Below, piece by piece: positions 7,668 to 15,515 of a stretch of DNA of 64,000 nt (position 1 is the first letter of the stretch; each line of letters opens with the position of its first letter). The stretch is taken from positions 159,992 through 223,991 of the forward strand of contig JAGABZ010000006.1 in NCBI GenBank assembly GCA_017614375.1. Direction: 5' to 3'. Below the pieces are notes generated by a model. The model saw only the letters and a list, made by a program, of their open reading frames with translations, was not told where the DNA came from and ran no database searches. Position numbers and translations under genes: made by a program. This DNA comes from Spirochaetales bacterium (lineage in GTDB: Bacteria; Spirochaetota; Spirochaetia; Sphaerochaetales; Sphaerochaetaceae).

Positions 7668-9120
7668 TGAGGCTTCTCCTTTTGCTGGTGTTCTTCTTTT
7701 TTTCCTTTATCATTTTTTCATACAGGGCGATGTACTCATGCGCCGAGCCGGCCCACGAGCAGTCCTGTTTCATGCCGTTTTCCTGTGCCCTGTCATACTG
7801 CTTTGTACCGTAGAGAGAGACGGCCTTTGCGACGGCTACACGGACCTGCCCGGCCTCGGGGGCCCTGACGAACAGTCCGGTACCCCTGACGGGGTCCTGC
7901 TCGAGGTCGATGACGCTGTCGGCAAGCCCGCCGGTCCGCCCGACGATGGGGACGGCACCGTAGCGGAGGGAGTACAGCTGGTTCAGTCCGCAGGGCTCAT
8001 ATCTGCTCGGCATGAGGAAATAGTCCGCCCCGGCCTCGGCCAAGTGGGCGGCTTCGTCGCTGAAGACCATGTTGGCCGACAGATTCGGATACCGCGCGTC
8101 CAGATCGCGCAGGGCCTGTTCGTAACGGGCGTCTCCCGTGCCGATGATCAGGAACTGGCAGTTGCCCTCCTTAAGGATATCCTCAAGGACGGAGAGGACC
8201 TCTTCGATTCCCTTCTGCCAGGCCAGACGGGTGACCATCGAGAACAGCGGCAGATCCGGCCGGACTTCCAGACCGAAACGTTTCTGAACCGCGGCCTTGA
8301 CCTGGGCCTTGGGGGCGCGGTCGGTGCTGCTGTAGTGAAACGGCAGATGTCTGTCGGTGGCCGGATTCCACACTTCGGCATCGATTCCGTTGAGGATTCC
8401 GCTCAGACGGTCCGCCTTTTCATTGAGTACGCCCTCAAGCCCGAATCCCTGCTCGGCTGTCCTGATTTCCTTTGCGTAGTTCGGCGAGACGGTGCTCACG
8501 TAATCGGCCATGATGATTCCGGCCCGGAGCATGTTGATCCGCCCGTCAGGGGTGAATACCTCAGGGCGGGGAAGCGTCATCGAGTTGAGCAGTTCGTAGC
8601 GGGGGAAGTTCCCCTGAAAGGCTATGTTGTGGATTGTCACCAGGGTCGAGACCCGATTGAACTGTCCGCTGCGGTCCTCCTCCAGAAGGTAGGGAACCAG
8701 ACCTGTCGTCCAGTCGTGGCAGTGCATCACGTCCGGAATCCACCCGGTGACGCGGCAGACCAGAAGGGCGGCCTTCTGCAGAATCAGAAAACGCAGGAAG
8801 TTGTCGGGGTAGGGGGTGAAACTGGTGTTTCCGTAGACACCGCTGCGCTTTGTGAAAAGCGGGTCGCATACGAACCAGTAGATGACCCCGTCGACGGTGC
8901 GGCGGCGGATCTCGACCTCGCGCTGTCCGCCGATCAGGTTCATCGTCAGGGTGCAGACAAACGTGCCCGCTTCATCGCCCTCTTTTCCGAAGGAGGGAAC
9001 CAGGATGCGCGCGTCGTGCCCGCTTTTGACCAGGGCGTTTGAAAGCGCGCCGACGACATCGGCCAGGCCGCCGGTTTTCGAGAACGGCACCGACTCACTT
9101 GAAACCATCAGAATCCGCAT
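7651..9120 (-). CDS. glgA: Glycogen synthase (ADP-glucose type, GT5)
   Basis: Extends alpha-1,4-glucan chains from ADP-glucose. The GT5 hallmark KTGGLADV is at residues 15-22 and the C-terminal nucleotide-sugar pocket reads SRYEPCGLNQLYSLRYGAVPIV with the following TGGLADSV. The 489-residue length is typical; the last dozen residues are a basic tail (KKKNTSKRR) that overlaps the glgC start. There is no ribosome-binding site before the ATG; instead a TAGAAT -10 box lies 6 nt upstream, so the message may be leaderless. glgA and glgC form a two-gene operon. Confidence 0.97.
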   Translation of the reverse strand: MRILMVSSESVPFSKTGGLADVVGALSNALVKSGHDARILVPSFGKEGDEAGTFVCTLTMNLIGGQREVEIRRRTVDGVIYWFVCDPLFTKRSGVYGNTSFTPYPDNFLRFLILQKAALLVCRVTGWIPDVMHCHDWTTGLVPYLLEEDRSGQFNRVSTLVTIHNIAFQGNFPRYELLNSMTLPRPEVFTPDGRINMLRAGIIMADYVSTVSPNYAKEIRTAEQGFGLEGVLNEKADRLSGILNGIDAEVWNPATDRHLPFHYSSTDRAPKAQVKAAVQKRFGLEVRPDLPLFSMVTRLAWQKGIEEVLSVLEDILKEGNCQFLIIGTGDARYEQALRDLDARYPNLSANMVFSDEAAHLAEAGADYFLMPSRYEPCGLNQLYSLRYGAVPIVGRTGGLADSVIDLEQDPVRGTGLFVRAPEAGQVRVAVAKAVSLYGTKQYDRAQENGMKQDCSWAGSAHEYIALYEKMIKEKKKNTSKRRSLNAKTR

Positions 9121-9126
9121 GGGTTA

Positions 9127-9155
9127 ATTCTAGACCCTGCGGTTGATGTAGGCAA
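9127..9155 (-). promoter_or_regulatory. Promoter of glgA-glgC, leaderless arrangement
   Basis: Minus strand TTGCCT (9155-9150), 17 nt, TAGAAT (9132-9127), then only 6 nt to the glgA ATG and no Shine-Dalgarno sequence. The expected transcription start falls on or next to the A of the start codon. Confidence 0.6.
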
Positions 9156-9165
9156 GTGCAAAACC

Positions 9166-10278
9166 TCAGTAAACCGGGCCCTCGATACCGGGAACCCTGA
9201 CGTAGAGCCGCCTGTATCCCCCCGGTGAACTCATATCCTCGAACGGGAGCCTGTCCAGACAGAACTTCAGGTTGGGCTCATCACTGTCCTTCACCACGAC
9301 CCAGCGCATCCCCCGCCGTCTGAGGCGGTCGAGCATCTCGCCGAAGGCCTGGGCCGCCATCGCCCTGACCGTAATCTCCGGGGCAATCCAGAAGCCCTCG
9401 ATCAGCCCGTGGTCCGCCGGCAGGCGCGGATCACCGACTCTGCCGATGACGATACCGCCCGGGGTGTCCATCAGATACGGCACGATTGCCAGGTCCTCCT
9501 GTTTTCTGAGCAAGTCCTGACTGATCCCGTCTGCCGGGATCCCTTCCTGGGAGGCCAGGCCTTCTACCATTCTCCTGAGAATCTGCGGCTCGGTCCGCAC
9601 CGCGTCAAAGTAGTGGAAGTTCCCCTCGATTCCCCGGCCGGTATAGCCGGAGCGCCTGAGCTGAGGGGGCAGGTGGGAGATGTCGGAGATGTACGGCACG
9701 TTCATGGACCCGTCCTCCGAGATTTCTATCAGCGTCACGGCGGTGTTTTCGCCCCCGTTTATGTTGGGATACCAGGTGATGTCCCTGCCCAGGACCGCCG
9801 TCAGGGTGCTGATGATCGTAGTCACGTGAGACACGGCAATCATCGTCCCGCCGGGATGCTCGGCGACCATCTGACGTATGGCCTCCATCCCCCTCTGGGC
9901 GACCGATGTGAATTTTTCCGCTCCCGGGATGTTGTGGTTCCACGGCTCGCGGATCCACGACTTCCACTGCTCCGGGTAATTGTACGCCGTCCAGCCGATG
10001 GAGGTGCCCTCCCAGATTCCGATGGTGTATTCCCTCCAGAGCCTGCGCAACTGAACCTCCAGATTGTGGCTCCGGGCCACCGGTACGGCGGTTGTCACAG
10101 CCCTGAAGGCGTCACTGGAGTACACACCGTCAATCTTCTCGTCCTTGAACCGCTCACAGAGGGCCTGGGCCTGAAGCAGTCCTTTATTGGTGACGATCCC
10201 GTCGAACTGGGCGTGATTGCGCCGGCAGAGGTTTCCCTCCGATTCACAGTGCCTGACCAGATAAATCCTCGTTTTCAT
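9166..10278 (-). CDS. Histidine phosphatase fused to a GNAT-like acetyltransferase domain
   Basis: Two modules in 370 residues. Residues 1 to about 210 are a histidine-phosphatase (phosphoglycerate-mutase-like) domain: LVRHCESEGN puts the phospho-accepting histidine at 10, VYSSDAFRAVTTA supplies the usual second arginine region, and AVSHVTT puts the second histidine at 151. Residues from about 228 resemble a GNAT fold: QILRRMVEGLASQEG, VIGRV before a DHGLIEGFWIAPE strand, then a helix and RWVVVKDSDEPNLKFC, as in acetyl-CoA binding proteins; this part is a weaker call. The start at 10278 is chosen since it begins the RHG motif strand directly; no ribosome-binding site is present and a TAGAAT box is 8 nt away. 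Substrate is unknown. Confidence 0.75.
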   Translation of the reverse strand: MKTRIYLVRHCESEGNLCRRNHAQFDGIVTNKGLLQAQALCERFKDEKIDGVYSSDAFRAVTTAVPVARSHNLEVQLRRLWREYTIGIWEGTSIGWTAYNYPEQWKSWIREPWNHNIPGAEKFTSVAQRGMEAIRQMVAEHPGGTMIAVSHVTTIISTLTAVLGRDITWYPNINGGENTAVTLIEISEDGSMNVPYISDISHLPPQLRRSGYTGRGIEGNFHYFDAVRTEPQILRRMVEGLASQEGIPADGISQDLLRKQEDLAIVPYLMDTPGGIVIGRVGDPRLPADHGLIEGFWIAPEITVRAMAAQAFGEMLDRLRRRGMRWVVVKDSDEPNLKFCLDRLPFEDMSSPGGYRRLYVRVPGIEGPVY

Positions 10279-10286
10279 GATTCGGA

Positions 10287-10314
10287 ATTCTAACACAAAC
10301 CACGACGCGCTCAA
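10287..10314 (-). promoter_or_regulatory. Promoter of the phosphatase-GNAT gene, leaderless arrangement
   Basis: Minus strand TTGAGC (10314-10309), 16 nt, TAGAAT (10292-10287), 8 nt to ATG, no ribosome-binding site. Confidence 0.55.
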
Positions 10315-10321
10315 AGTCCGC

Positions 10322-10350
10322 TTGAGGGACATCCCGGTTTGGTGTACTGT
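10322..10350 (+). promoter_or_regulatory. Promoter of the 10358 gene, leaderless arrangement
   Basis: Plus strand TTGAGG (10322-10327), 17 nt, TACTGT (10345-10350), 7 nt to the GTG start. It is back to back with the phosphatase-GNAT promoter. Confidence 0.45.
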
Positions 10351-10357
10351 TTCTGCT

Positions 10358-11248
10358 GTGAGAAAAACAGTTGCCGCATTTGTGCTGTCCGTCCTTGTCC
10401 TGGGAACGGTGTGGTCCGTCGATTTCACGACCGTAGAGGAATTACGGGAGAAAAACGGCGACTTTCAGGGCTACTACGACGCGCTGACCGGGATGCTTGA
10501 CGAAACCGCTGACACTCAGGACGAGGTCGAGGTTCTCTGGAGGCTCTCGCTGGCCAGCCTGCTTATCGGGGACACGAAGGACTCCAAAGAGGAACGGCGA
10601 GAGTGGTTTGCCCGTGGGCTTGAGTACGCCGAGCGGGGTATGGAGATCGACCCGCTATGTGCCCAGCTGTACATGTGGCACAGCGGGAATGTCGGAAAGG
10701 ACGCCCTGACCCGGAGTTTGACCAGCCAGCTTTCCGCCGTGGGAAAGATCGATGACGATCTGGACATGATTCTCAACAGGCTGGGGCGGGTGGATTACTC
10801 CGAGGCCTGGGACGCACTGGCCGAGGTCTGTTTCAACCATCCGTTCCGCTCGAATACCGCCGCGGTGAACTACATGAGGGTCTGTATCGACACGATTCCC
10901 GACGGCGAGCTCAGGCTGGATGCGTACGCCACATTTGCCGGGATTCTGTACAAGACGAACCGCAGCGCCTCAAAGCGCAGGTCCGATATTTCCAAAGGCC
11001 TGGGCACCTGGCAGAATCCCGGGGGAAGTTTCACCGACAGGTATGCATGCTATGAAAGCGCCCTGGGTGCCGACTATGTGCCGCAGTGGACACAGGGACA
11101 GGCTCTGTCGGGCATTTCGGACCGGCAGGAGGCTGTGATGGTGCTCAACTACGCCGCGTCGCTCTATCAGGCTGCAAAGGAGCATCTTCCGGCTGATGAG
11201 GCCGCCATGGAGAGAATCGCCGGGTTGCTCAAGGAATACTCAAAATAG
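10358..11248 (+). CDS. Exported TPR-like protein of unknown function
   Basis: A 296-residue protein with a signal peptide (VRKTVAAFVLSVLVLGTVWSV, cleavage near residue 20, no lipobox cysteine). The rest is helical with TPR-like pairs; the stretch YAERGMEIDPLCAQLYMWHSG resembles the helix pair of the TPR/RMDN-type family, in which a block of residues recalls mitochondrial regulator-of-microtubule-dynamics proteins. The GTG start at 10358 was chosen because it begins the signal peptide; an in-frame ATG at 10277 would lie upstream of the apparent promoter. The SGNH hydrolase gene begins 9 nt after the stop, so the two are likely cotranscribed. I cannot assign a role; a periplasmic scaffold is a guess. 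Confidence 0.65.
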   Translation: MRKTVAAFVLSVLVLGTVWSVDFTTVEELREKNGDFQGYYDALTGMLDETADTQDEVEVLWRLSLASLLIGDTKDSKEERREWFARGLEYAERGMEIDPLCAQLYMWHSGNVGKDALTRSLTSQLSAVGKIDDDLDMILNRLGRVDYSEAWDALAEVCFNHPFRSNTAAVNYMRVCIDTIPDGELRLDAYATFAGILYKTNRSASKRRSDISKGLGTWQNPGGSFTDRYACYESALGADYVPQWTQGQALSGISDRQEAVMVLNYAASLYQAAKEHLPADEAAMERIAGLLKEYSK

Positions 11249-11257
11249 GGGGCTGGT

Positions 11258-11902
11258 ATGAAACGCATTCTCTGCTACGGGGACTCAAATACCTGGGGTT
11301 ACGAAGCCGGCACCGGTCGGCGCCTTGCCGAGGATGTGCGCTGGACCGGGGTGATGCAATCCGACCTGGGACCGGGATACACGGTCATCGAGGACGGGCT
11401 CAACGGGCGCACCACGGCATATGACCTGGGTTGGAAGTCCGTGGCCAACGGAATGGATGCCCTTGGCTTCACCCTTGTTTCCCAGGCTCCGATCGACCTT
11501 GCAATCGTGATGCTCGGAACAAACGACCTCAATGTACAGGGGGCGCTCGGGTTCTACAAAGGATTGACCGCTCTGGTTCGTACAATCAAGAACGCCCAGA
11601 CAGTCTACAACCCCAGCGACCGGATATTCAGCGACCCGGAACATCCGGAAATCCTGCTGATTTCGCCTGTTGCCCTCGGAAAAGGGATTTCCGAAATGGA
11701 ATCGATGGTCCGGGACAAGTATGAGGATTCGCTGCAGTTCCCGTACTGGACCGAACGGGTTGCCTCGGAACTCGGAGTCGGGGTGATGCACGCCGGACAG
11801 TTCGCGTCCGTCTCTCAGACCGACTGTGTCCACATCGATCCGGAGGGGCACCGCCGGCTGGGTCATGCCGTAGCCGACAGGGTGCGGCAGATACTCGGTT
11901 GA
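11258..11902 (+). CDS. SGNH/GDSL-family hydrolase (arylesterase-like)
   Basis: A 214-residue serine esterase of the SGNH fold. Block I is CYGDSNTWGYE with the catalytic serine at 10; block II glycine is in DGLNGRTT (about 47-53); block III is MLGTNDL (asparagine 89 of the oxyanion hole); block V is DCVHIDPEGH with the catalytic Asp/His pair near the C terminus. The GDSNTWG form is that of cytoplasmic arylesterases and related acetyl-xylan or acyl-CoA-type esterases. No signal peptide is present although the preceding gene encodes an exported protein. TAGGGGG serves as ribosome-binding site. The natural ester is not known. Confidence 0.9.
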   Translation: MKRILCYGDSNTWGYEAGTGRRLAEDVRWTGVMQSDLGPGYTVIEDGLNGRTTAYDLGWKSVANGMDALGFTLVSQAPIDLAIVMLGTNDLNVQGALGFYKGLTALVRTIKNAQTVYNPSDRIFSDPEHPEILLISPVALGKGISEMESMVRDKYEDSLQFPYWTERVASELGVGVMHAGQFASVSQTDCVHIDPEGHRRLGHAVADRVRQILG

Positions 11903-11905
11903 CGG

Positions 11906-11930
11906 ACCGGCGACCGGTTTGATTTCTTTT
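11906..11930 (+). terminator. Weak intrinsic terminator after the SGNH gene
   Basis: ACCGG (11906-11910), loop CGA, CCGGT (11914-11918) followed by TTGATTTCTTTTTT. The stem is only 5 bp, so efficiency is doubtful. Confidence 0.4.
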
Positions 11931-11931
11931 T

Positions 11932-11978
11932 TATTATCAACTTTATTTTCAATTTTTTGAATTATTATTCTCAACTTT
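11932..11978. repeat. Direct repeat in AT-rich regulatory region
   Basis: TATTATCAACTTT (11932-11944) and TATTCTCAACTTT (11966-11978) match at 12 of 13 positions with starts 34 bp apart, about three helical turns. The second copy covers the -35 region of the promoter for the AlbA-domain regulator. The surrounding 11925-11980 is strikingly AT-rich for this genome. An operator for autoregulation is an inference. Confidence 0.5.
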
Positions 11979-11998
11979 TCCCGAATCTGTGATACAAT
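11970..11998 (+). promoter_or_regulatory. Probable promoter of AlbA-domain regulator
   Basis: TACAAT (11993-11998) is a good -10; the matching -35 (CTCAAC, 11970-11975) is poor, which fits a promoter needing an activator or controlled by the overlapping direct repeat. Confidence 0.45.
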
Positions 11999-12022
11999 GT
12001 CATGTGGACAAGGAGGCTGCTC

Positions 12023-13432
12023 GTGAGCGTCAGTGAAAACCTTATTTCCGATTTGCTTAAAAGGTCATTCGAAGACACATGGTTCGAATTCAAGGCAAAC
12101 TGGTTTGACCCGGATGGAATCGGTGAGTACATCTCTGCTCTGTCAAACGCGGCAGTAATCGCGGGGGCGGATTTCGGTTATCTGATCTGGGGGGTCGATG
12201 ACGTGACCCATGAAGCAACAGGTACCGACATGGACTTCACCCGGAATGTCAGAAACGAACCTCTGGAGCATTATCTTACCCGGAACCTTTATCCCGCCTT
12301 GAATTTCCGCTTTGAGAGTGTTGACTACAGGGGAAAGAGGCTTGTGGTCCTTACCGTCCCCGCTGCCCGTAGCCTGCCGACTTCGTACAAAAACATCAGG
12401 TACACCAGAATAGGGGCCAGCAAGGAAAGCCTGCTTCGGTATCCCGAGCGGGAGGCGGAGCTCTGGAACGCGCTCAATCATGTCAATGATACGATTGAGA
12501 ATACGGAATCGGCCTATCAGGACCTGACATTCGGCAGCCTGGTCAACTACTATTCCACAAAAGGGATAACTCTTGATCCGGGTACATTCAGGGAGAATCT
12601 GGGATTGCTGACCAGAAACGGCAGGTATAATATCCTGGCACAGTTGCTGTCGGATAATTCCCGCGTATGTGTGCGGATTGCCGTGTTTGCCGGAAAAGAG
12701 AAATCTGACCCGTTATTCGCCGTCAAGGAATGCGGTTTCATGTCTCTGCTTCTGAGTCTGGACAAGGTCCTGGACTACGGCGACACGTTCAATATCCCTC
12801 AGGCCGACGAGCGCAACAGAAAAGCCGAGAGAAAAGAGGTCATGCTGTTTGATTCTGCTTCCTACCGGGAGGCAATCATCAACGCCTTTGTCCATAACGA
12901 CTGGATGGGGCAGAATGCCCCCATGATTACCTTCTTTTCCGACCGTATCGAAATCATATCAAACGGCGCACTGTCGCCGAAGCTGACGATGGACGACTTC
13001 TACAGAGGAAAGAGCAAACCGGTGAACAAGGCCCTCTCTGATATATTCCTCCAGCTGCATCTCAGTGAGCGTTCCGGCAGGGGAGTGCCGACCATTGTCA
13101 AACGGTACGGGAAAAGAGCCTTCTCCTTCCTTGAAAACTACATTATGGTCACGATTCCGTTCAACTTCCTCCATGCGGTGGACTATCGGCCGGGGGCAGA
13201 CCAGGTCGGGGAGGAATCCCCGGAGTATTGCAGGAGGAGGATTACTCCGAACCAAAACGAAATCATGAGACAGATCCGAAGTAATCCGGGTATTACCATC
13301 GGAGAGATAGCCTCAGCTGTCGGACTGAGCCCGACTGCAGTTTTCAACAATCTGAATCGGCTTCAGGAATTCGGGCTGCTCGAGAGGGTCGGTTCCAGAA
13401 AGACAGGTTACTGGCGCCTGTCAAAAGCTTGA
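12023..13432 (+). CDS. AlbA-domain putative transcriptional regulator, RecG-like C-terminal ATP-binding region
   Basis: A 469-residue protein of the Schlafen/AlbA_2 group often mislabelled 'ATP-dependent DNA helicase'. Residues about 8-130 are the AlbA_2 nucleic-acid-binding domain (EDTWFEFKANW, then GYLIWGVDD and IRYTRIGASKE). Residues about 280-370 are a GHKL-type ATP-binding region: REAIINAFVHNDW, SDRIEIISNG and SERSGRGVPTIVKRYG. The last 65 residues are a winged helix (NEIMRQIRSNPGITIGEIAS...SPTAVFNNLNRLQEFGL). The GTG at 12023 has AAGGAGG 7 nt upstream; an ATG at 12002 sits too close to the -10 box. Composition is unlike its neighbours: I count 26 G+C in 12541-12600 and 32 in 12661-12720 versus about 39 per 60 in typical genes here, suggesting acquisition by transfer. 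Targets are unknown. Confidence 0.85.
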   Translation: MSVSENLISDLLKRSFEDTWFEFKANWFDPDGIGEYISALSNAAVIAGADFGYLIWGVDDVTHEATGTDMDFTRNVRNEPLEHYLTRNLYPALNFRFESVDYRGKRLVVLTVPAARSLPTSYKNIRYTRIGASKESLLRYPEREAELWNALNHVNDTIENTESAYQDLTFGSLVNYYSTKGITLDPGTFRENLGLLTRNGRYNILAQLLSDNSRVCVRIAVFAGKEKSDPLFAVKECGFMSLLLSLDKVLDYGDTFNIPQADERNRKAERKEVMLFDSASYREAIINAFVHNDWMGQNAPMITFFSDRIEIISNGALSPKLTMDDFYRGKSKPVNKALSDIFLQLHLSERSGRGVPTIVKRYGKRAFSFLENYIMVTIPFNFLHAVDYRPGADQVGEESPEYCRRRITPNQNEIMRQIRSNPGITIGEIASAVGLSPTAVFNNLNRLQEFGLLERVGSRKTGYWRLSKA

Positions 13433-13608
13433 AATATGGGGTGCAGACTGTGAGGGGCCTCGTGTTAACTCTTTATCCGTTGGGACAACAAGATTTGTGG
13501 CACCATTTTGCAGAGAGCATAAACTTGCTCCTGTTGCTTGCATTTTTGACAGCAGCCATTTATGCTTTTGCTGATGTTTCGCGGCATTCCGCATTGTGAG
13601 GTTTGACA
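13433..13608. other. Intergenic region between AlbA regulator and adk
   Basis: A 176 bp region of lower GC, continuous in composition with the AlbA gene. No RNA gene or convincing terminator is seen. TTGACA occurs at 13547-13552 but without a clear -10 at 17 nt. TGAGG (13597-13601) is the adk ribosome-binding site. Confidence 0.5.
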
Positions 13609-14241
13609 ATGAAAATGGTATTTCTCGGCCCTCCGGGAGCAGGAAAGGGCACGATTGCGGCAAGGGCCAAGGAGGCCTACGGAATAGTCCATATCTCGAC
13701 CGGTGATCTGTTCAGGGCGGCCATCAAGAACGAGACCGAACTGGGCAAGAAGGTCAAGGCCATCCTGGCCGCCGGCGATCTGGTTCCGGACAGCGTTACC
13801 ATCGAGATGGTCCGGCAGAGAATCGCCCAGCCTGATTGTGAGAAAGGCTTCATACTTGACGGGTTCCCCCGGACCGTGGCCCAGGCCGATGCCTTGACCG
13901 GGATGACCGGACTGGATGCCGTCGTGAACTTCGTGGTTCCCAAGGAGGTCGTCGTCCGCAGGCTCTCCGGCAGAAGGATGTGCCCCTCCACCGGCCGGAT
14001 TTACCACATCGAGTTCGGACCGCCCAAGGTTGAGGGAATCGACGATGAGACGGGTGAGCCTCTGATTCAGAGACCGGATGACAGGGAAGAGACCATCGTC
14101 AACCGCCTGGAAGTCTACGACAGGTCCACCGCTCCGCTGATTGACTACTATCGGCAAAAGGGCCTGATTGTCGACATAGACGGTTCCGGCAGTCCCCAGC
14201 ACGTATTTGAGCTGATGGACGCGGCTCTAAAGGCGCTTTGA
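13609..14241 (+). CDS. adk: Adenylate kinase
   Basis: Interconverts ATP + AMP and 2 ADP in the cytoplasm. P-loop GPPGAGKGT is at residues 7-15; STGDLFRAAI and DGFPRT are the AMP-binding helices; the lid region RMCPSTGRIYH is of the long type but without the four-cysteine zinc site, and DDREETIVNRL follows it. The 210-residue length is typical. The ATG at 13609 is 7 nt from TGAGG and was preferred to TTG two codons upstream. A strong hairpin terminator follows immediately, so adk is probably monocistronic. Confidence 0.98.
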   Translation: MKMVFLGPPGAGKGTIAARAKEAYGIVHISTGDLFRAAIKNETELGKKVKAILAAGDLVPDSVTIEMVRQRIAQPDCEKGFILDGFPRTVAQADALTGMTGLDAVVNFVVPKEVVVRRLSGRRMCPSTGRIYHIEFGPPKVEGIDDETGEPLIQRPDDREETIVNRLEVYDRSTAPLIDYYRQKGLIVDIDGSGSPQHVFELMDAALKAL

Positions 14242-14270
14242 AAAAAAAGAGGCCTTCGGGCCTCTGTTTT
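14241..14270. terminator. Intrinsic terminator between adk and tRNA-Val (bidirectional)
   Basis: AGAGGCC (14248-14254), TTCG loop, GGCCTCT (14259-14265), followed by GTTTT and preceded by eight A. The A-tract gives a U-tract on the other strand, so it can end both adk and the convergent tRNA. Confidence 0.9.
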
Positions 14271-14278
14271 GCGTTGGA

Positions 14279-14350
14279 TGACGACGAACGGATTTGAACC
14301 ATTGACCAGTAGTGTGTAAGACTACCGCTCTCCCACTGAGCTACGTCGCC
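14279..14350 (-). tRNA. tRNA-Val (anticodon TAC)
   Basis: Folds as a cloverleaf on the minus strand: acceptor GGCGACG/CGTCGTC with one G-U pair, D stem GCTC/GAGC, anticodon stem GTAGT/ACTAC with loop CTTACAC (anticodon TAC, reading GTA), variable TGGTC, T stem AATGG/CCGTT with loop TTCAAAT, discriminator A. The CCA end is not encoded directly (TCCA follows the discriminator), so it must be added after transcription. Confidence 0.95.
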
Positions 14351-14369
14351 GGGTGCTTTGCGCCTATGC

Positions 14370-14398
14370 AAAATAGCATTTTGGGTAGCGGTTGTCAA
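14370..14398 (-). promoter_or_regulatory. Promoter of tRNA-Val
   Basis: Minus strand TTGACA (14398-14393), 17 nt, TATTTT (14375-14370), with the tRNA 5' end 19 nt beyond the -10. It overlaps the earliest possible start of the divergent yggS-like gene. Confidence 0.75.
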
Positions 14399-15099
14399 CA
14401 AGAGGGGCAGAGACGCATTTGATCGCGGATGTCATAGAATCGCTGAAAAAACAACTCGGGGCGGTCAGCCTGATGGCCGTCTCGAAGACCCGCACACTTG
14501 ATGAGGTGCGTCGGGCAGTTGAGTGCGGCCAGAGGCTTTTCGGCGAGAACCACGTCCAGGAAATCGAGGCCAAGTTCGCCCCCGGTACCGCTCTGCCGTC
14601 CTCAGTGCGCTGCGAGATGATCGGTCACCTGCAGTCCAACAAGGTCCGCAAGGCTGTCATGTACGCCTCCCGCATAGATTCGGTCGATTCCGTCGGACTT
14701 GCCCTGAAAATCTCCGATGAGGCTCTGCGTCAGGGAAAGGTCATGCCCGTGCTGCTGGAGGTCAACTGCAGCGGCGAGGACGCAAAGACCGGGTTTTCAC
14801 CTGACACAATCCTCTCTGCCGTTGCGCAAATCAGGGAACTGCCCGGAATCAGGATTGAGGGTTTCATGACTGTGGGACCTGTCCTGTGCACTGTCGGTAC
14901 GGAAATCTGGAGACAGAAGACCCGCTCGGCATTCAGACAGCTCAGAAGCATCCGCGACGAAGCCGTGAGGAAATGGCCCGAAGACAACATGAGCGAACTG
15001 TCGATGGGAATGAGCCACGACTGGGAAATCGCGGTTGAAGAAGGTTCGACGATGGTACGTATCGGAACGATGATCTTCGGCGAGAGGAACTACGGATGA
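14392..15099 (+). CDS. yggS: YggS-family PLP-binding protein (PLP homeostasis)
   Basis: Single-domain pyridoxal-phosphate protein of the alanine-racemase fold (PLPHP/PROSC), involved in vitamin B6 and amino-acid homeostasis. LMAVSKTR carries the PLP lysine (K32 with this start); FGENHVQE, MIGHLQSNK and the phosphate loop SMGMSHDWEIAVEEGSTMVRIG are all present. There is no ATG near the N terminus: TTG at 14392 gives 235 residues, the usual family length, but it sits in the divergent tRNA promoter; TTG at 14419 follows AGAGGGG and may be the true start. The stop overlaps the next start (ATGA). Confidence 0.9.
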   Translation: MSTRGAETHLIADVIESLKKQLGAVSLMAVSKTRTLDEVRRAVECGQRLFGENHVQEIEAKFAPGTALPSSVRCEMIGHLQSNKVRKAVMYASRIDSVDSVGLALKISDEALRQGKVMPVLLEVNCSGEDAKTGFSPDTILSAVAQIRELPGIRIEGFMTVGPVLCTVGTEIWRQKTRSAFRQLRSIRDEAVRKWPEDNMSELSMGMSHDWEIAVEEGSTMVRIGTMIFGERNYG

Positions 15100-15515
15100 A
15101 AAAGGTCCTCCTGCTTGTCTGTGTTCTGTTTCTTCTGTGTATCCTGCCGCTGTCTGCCGTAGACGGTGAGCAGCAGGAGGCGCAGCCTGAGCAGAAGACG
15201 AGCATTCCGATCGACCCGGCTCCCTACAACATCAAGGCGGCCGCCGAGGCTGCCAGAGGAAAGACCCCGTCCGGCTTTGAATACGAGCTTTATTCACCGG
15301 AGGAGTTCTCTCCGGGGCTTCTGAAGCTCCGCAGGGCTGAAACTCTGTTCTTCGGCGGAATCCCGCTGACCTTTGCCATGACCGGGGTCGTCAATGCCCT
15401 GGTCGGAATGGTCACCGGAAACAGGCTGGAGTTCTGGCCGGTGCTGGGAATCAGCGCCGCCGCTTCGGCGGTCATCAGTCTGATCGACTACATCCTCGGG
15501 GAGAGGGGCACCTGA
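15096..15515 (+). CDS. Small exported or membrane protein of unknown function
   Basis: Not recognised. The 139 residues begin with a signal sequence (MKKVLLLVCVLFLLCILPLSAV), continue with a Gln/Glu/Pro-rich linker (about 24-45), and end with two hydrophobic segments (about 85-108 and 113-132) of membrane type. It overlaps yggS by 4 nt and the pseudouridine synthase gene by 1 nt, so it is translated as part of this operon. GAGAGGA precedes the ATG. The layout (signal anchor, acidic linker, two TM segments) does not point to a known family. Confidence 0.7.
   Translation: MKKVLLLVCVLFLLCILPLSAVDGEQQEAQPEQKTSIPIDPAPYNIKAAAEAARGKTPSGFEYELYSPEEFSPGLLKLRRAETLFFGGIPLTFAMTGVVNALVGMVTGNRLEFWPVLGISAAASAVISLIDYILGERGT

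Noticed and set aside
7636..9042. 468-codon open frame on the plus strand
   Set aside because: Antisense to glgA, whose family motifs are complete; it has no ribosome-binding site or known domain.
12023..13432. RecG-type ATP-dependent DNA helicase
   Set aside because: Common automated label; no helicase motifs I-VI are present, only AlbA, GHKL-like and winged-helix parts.
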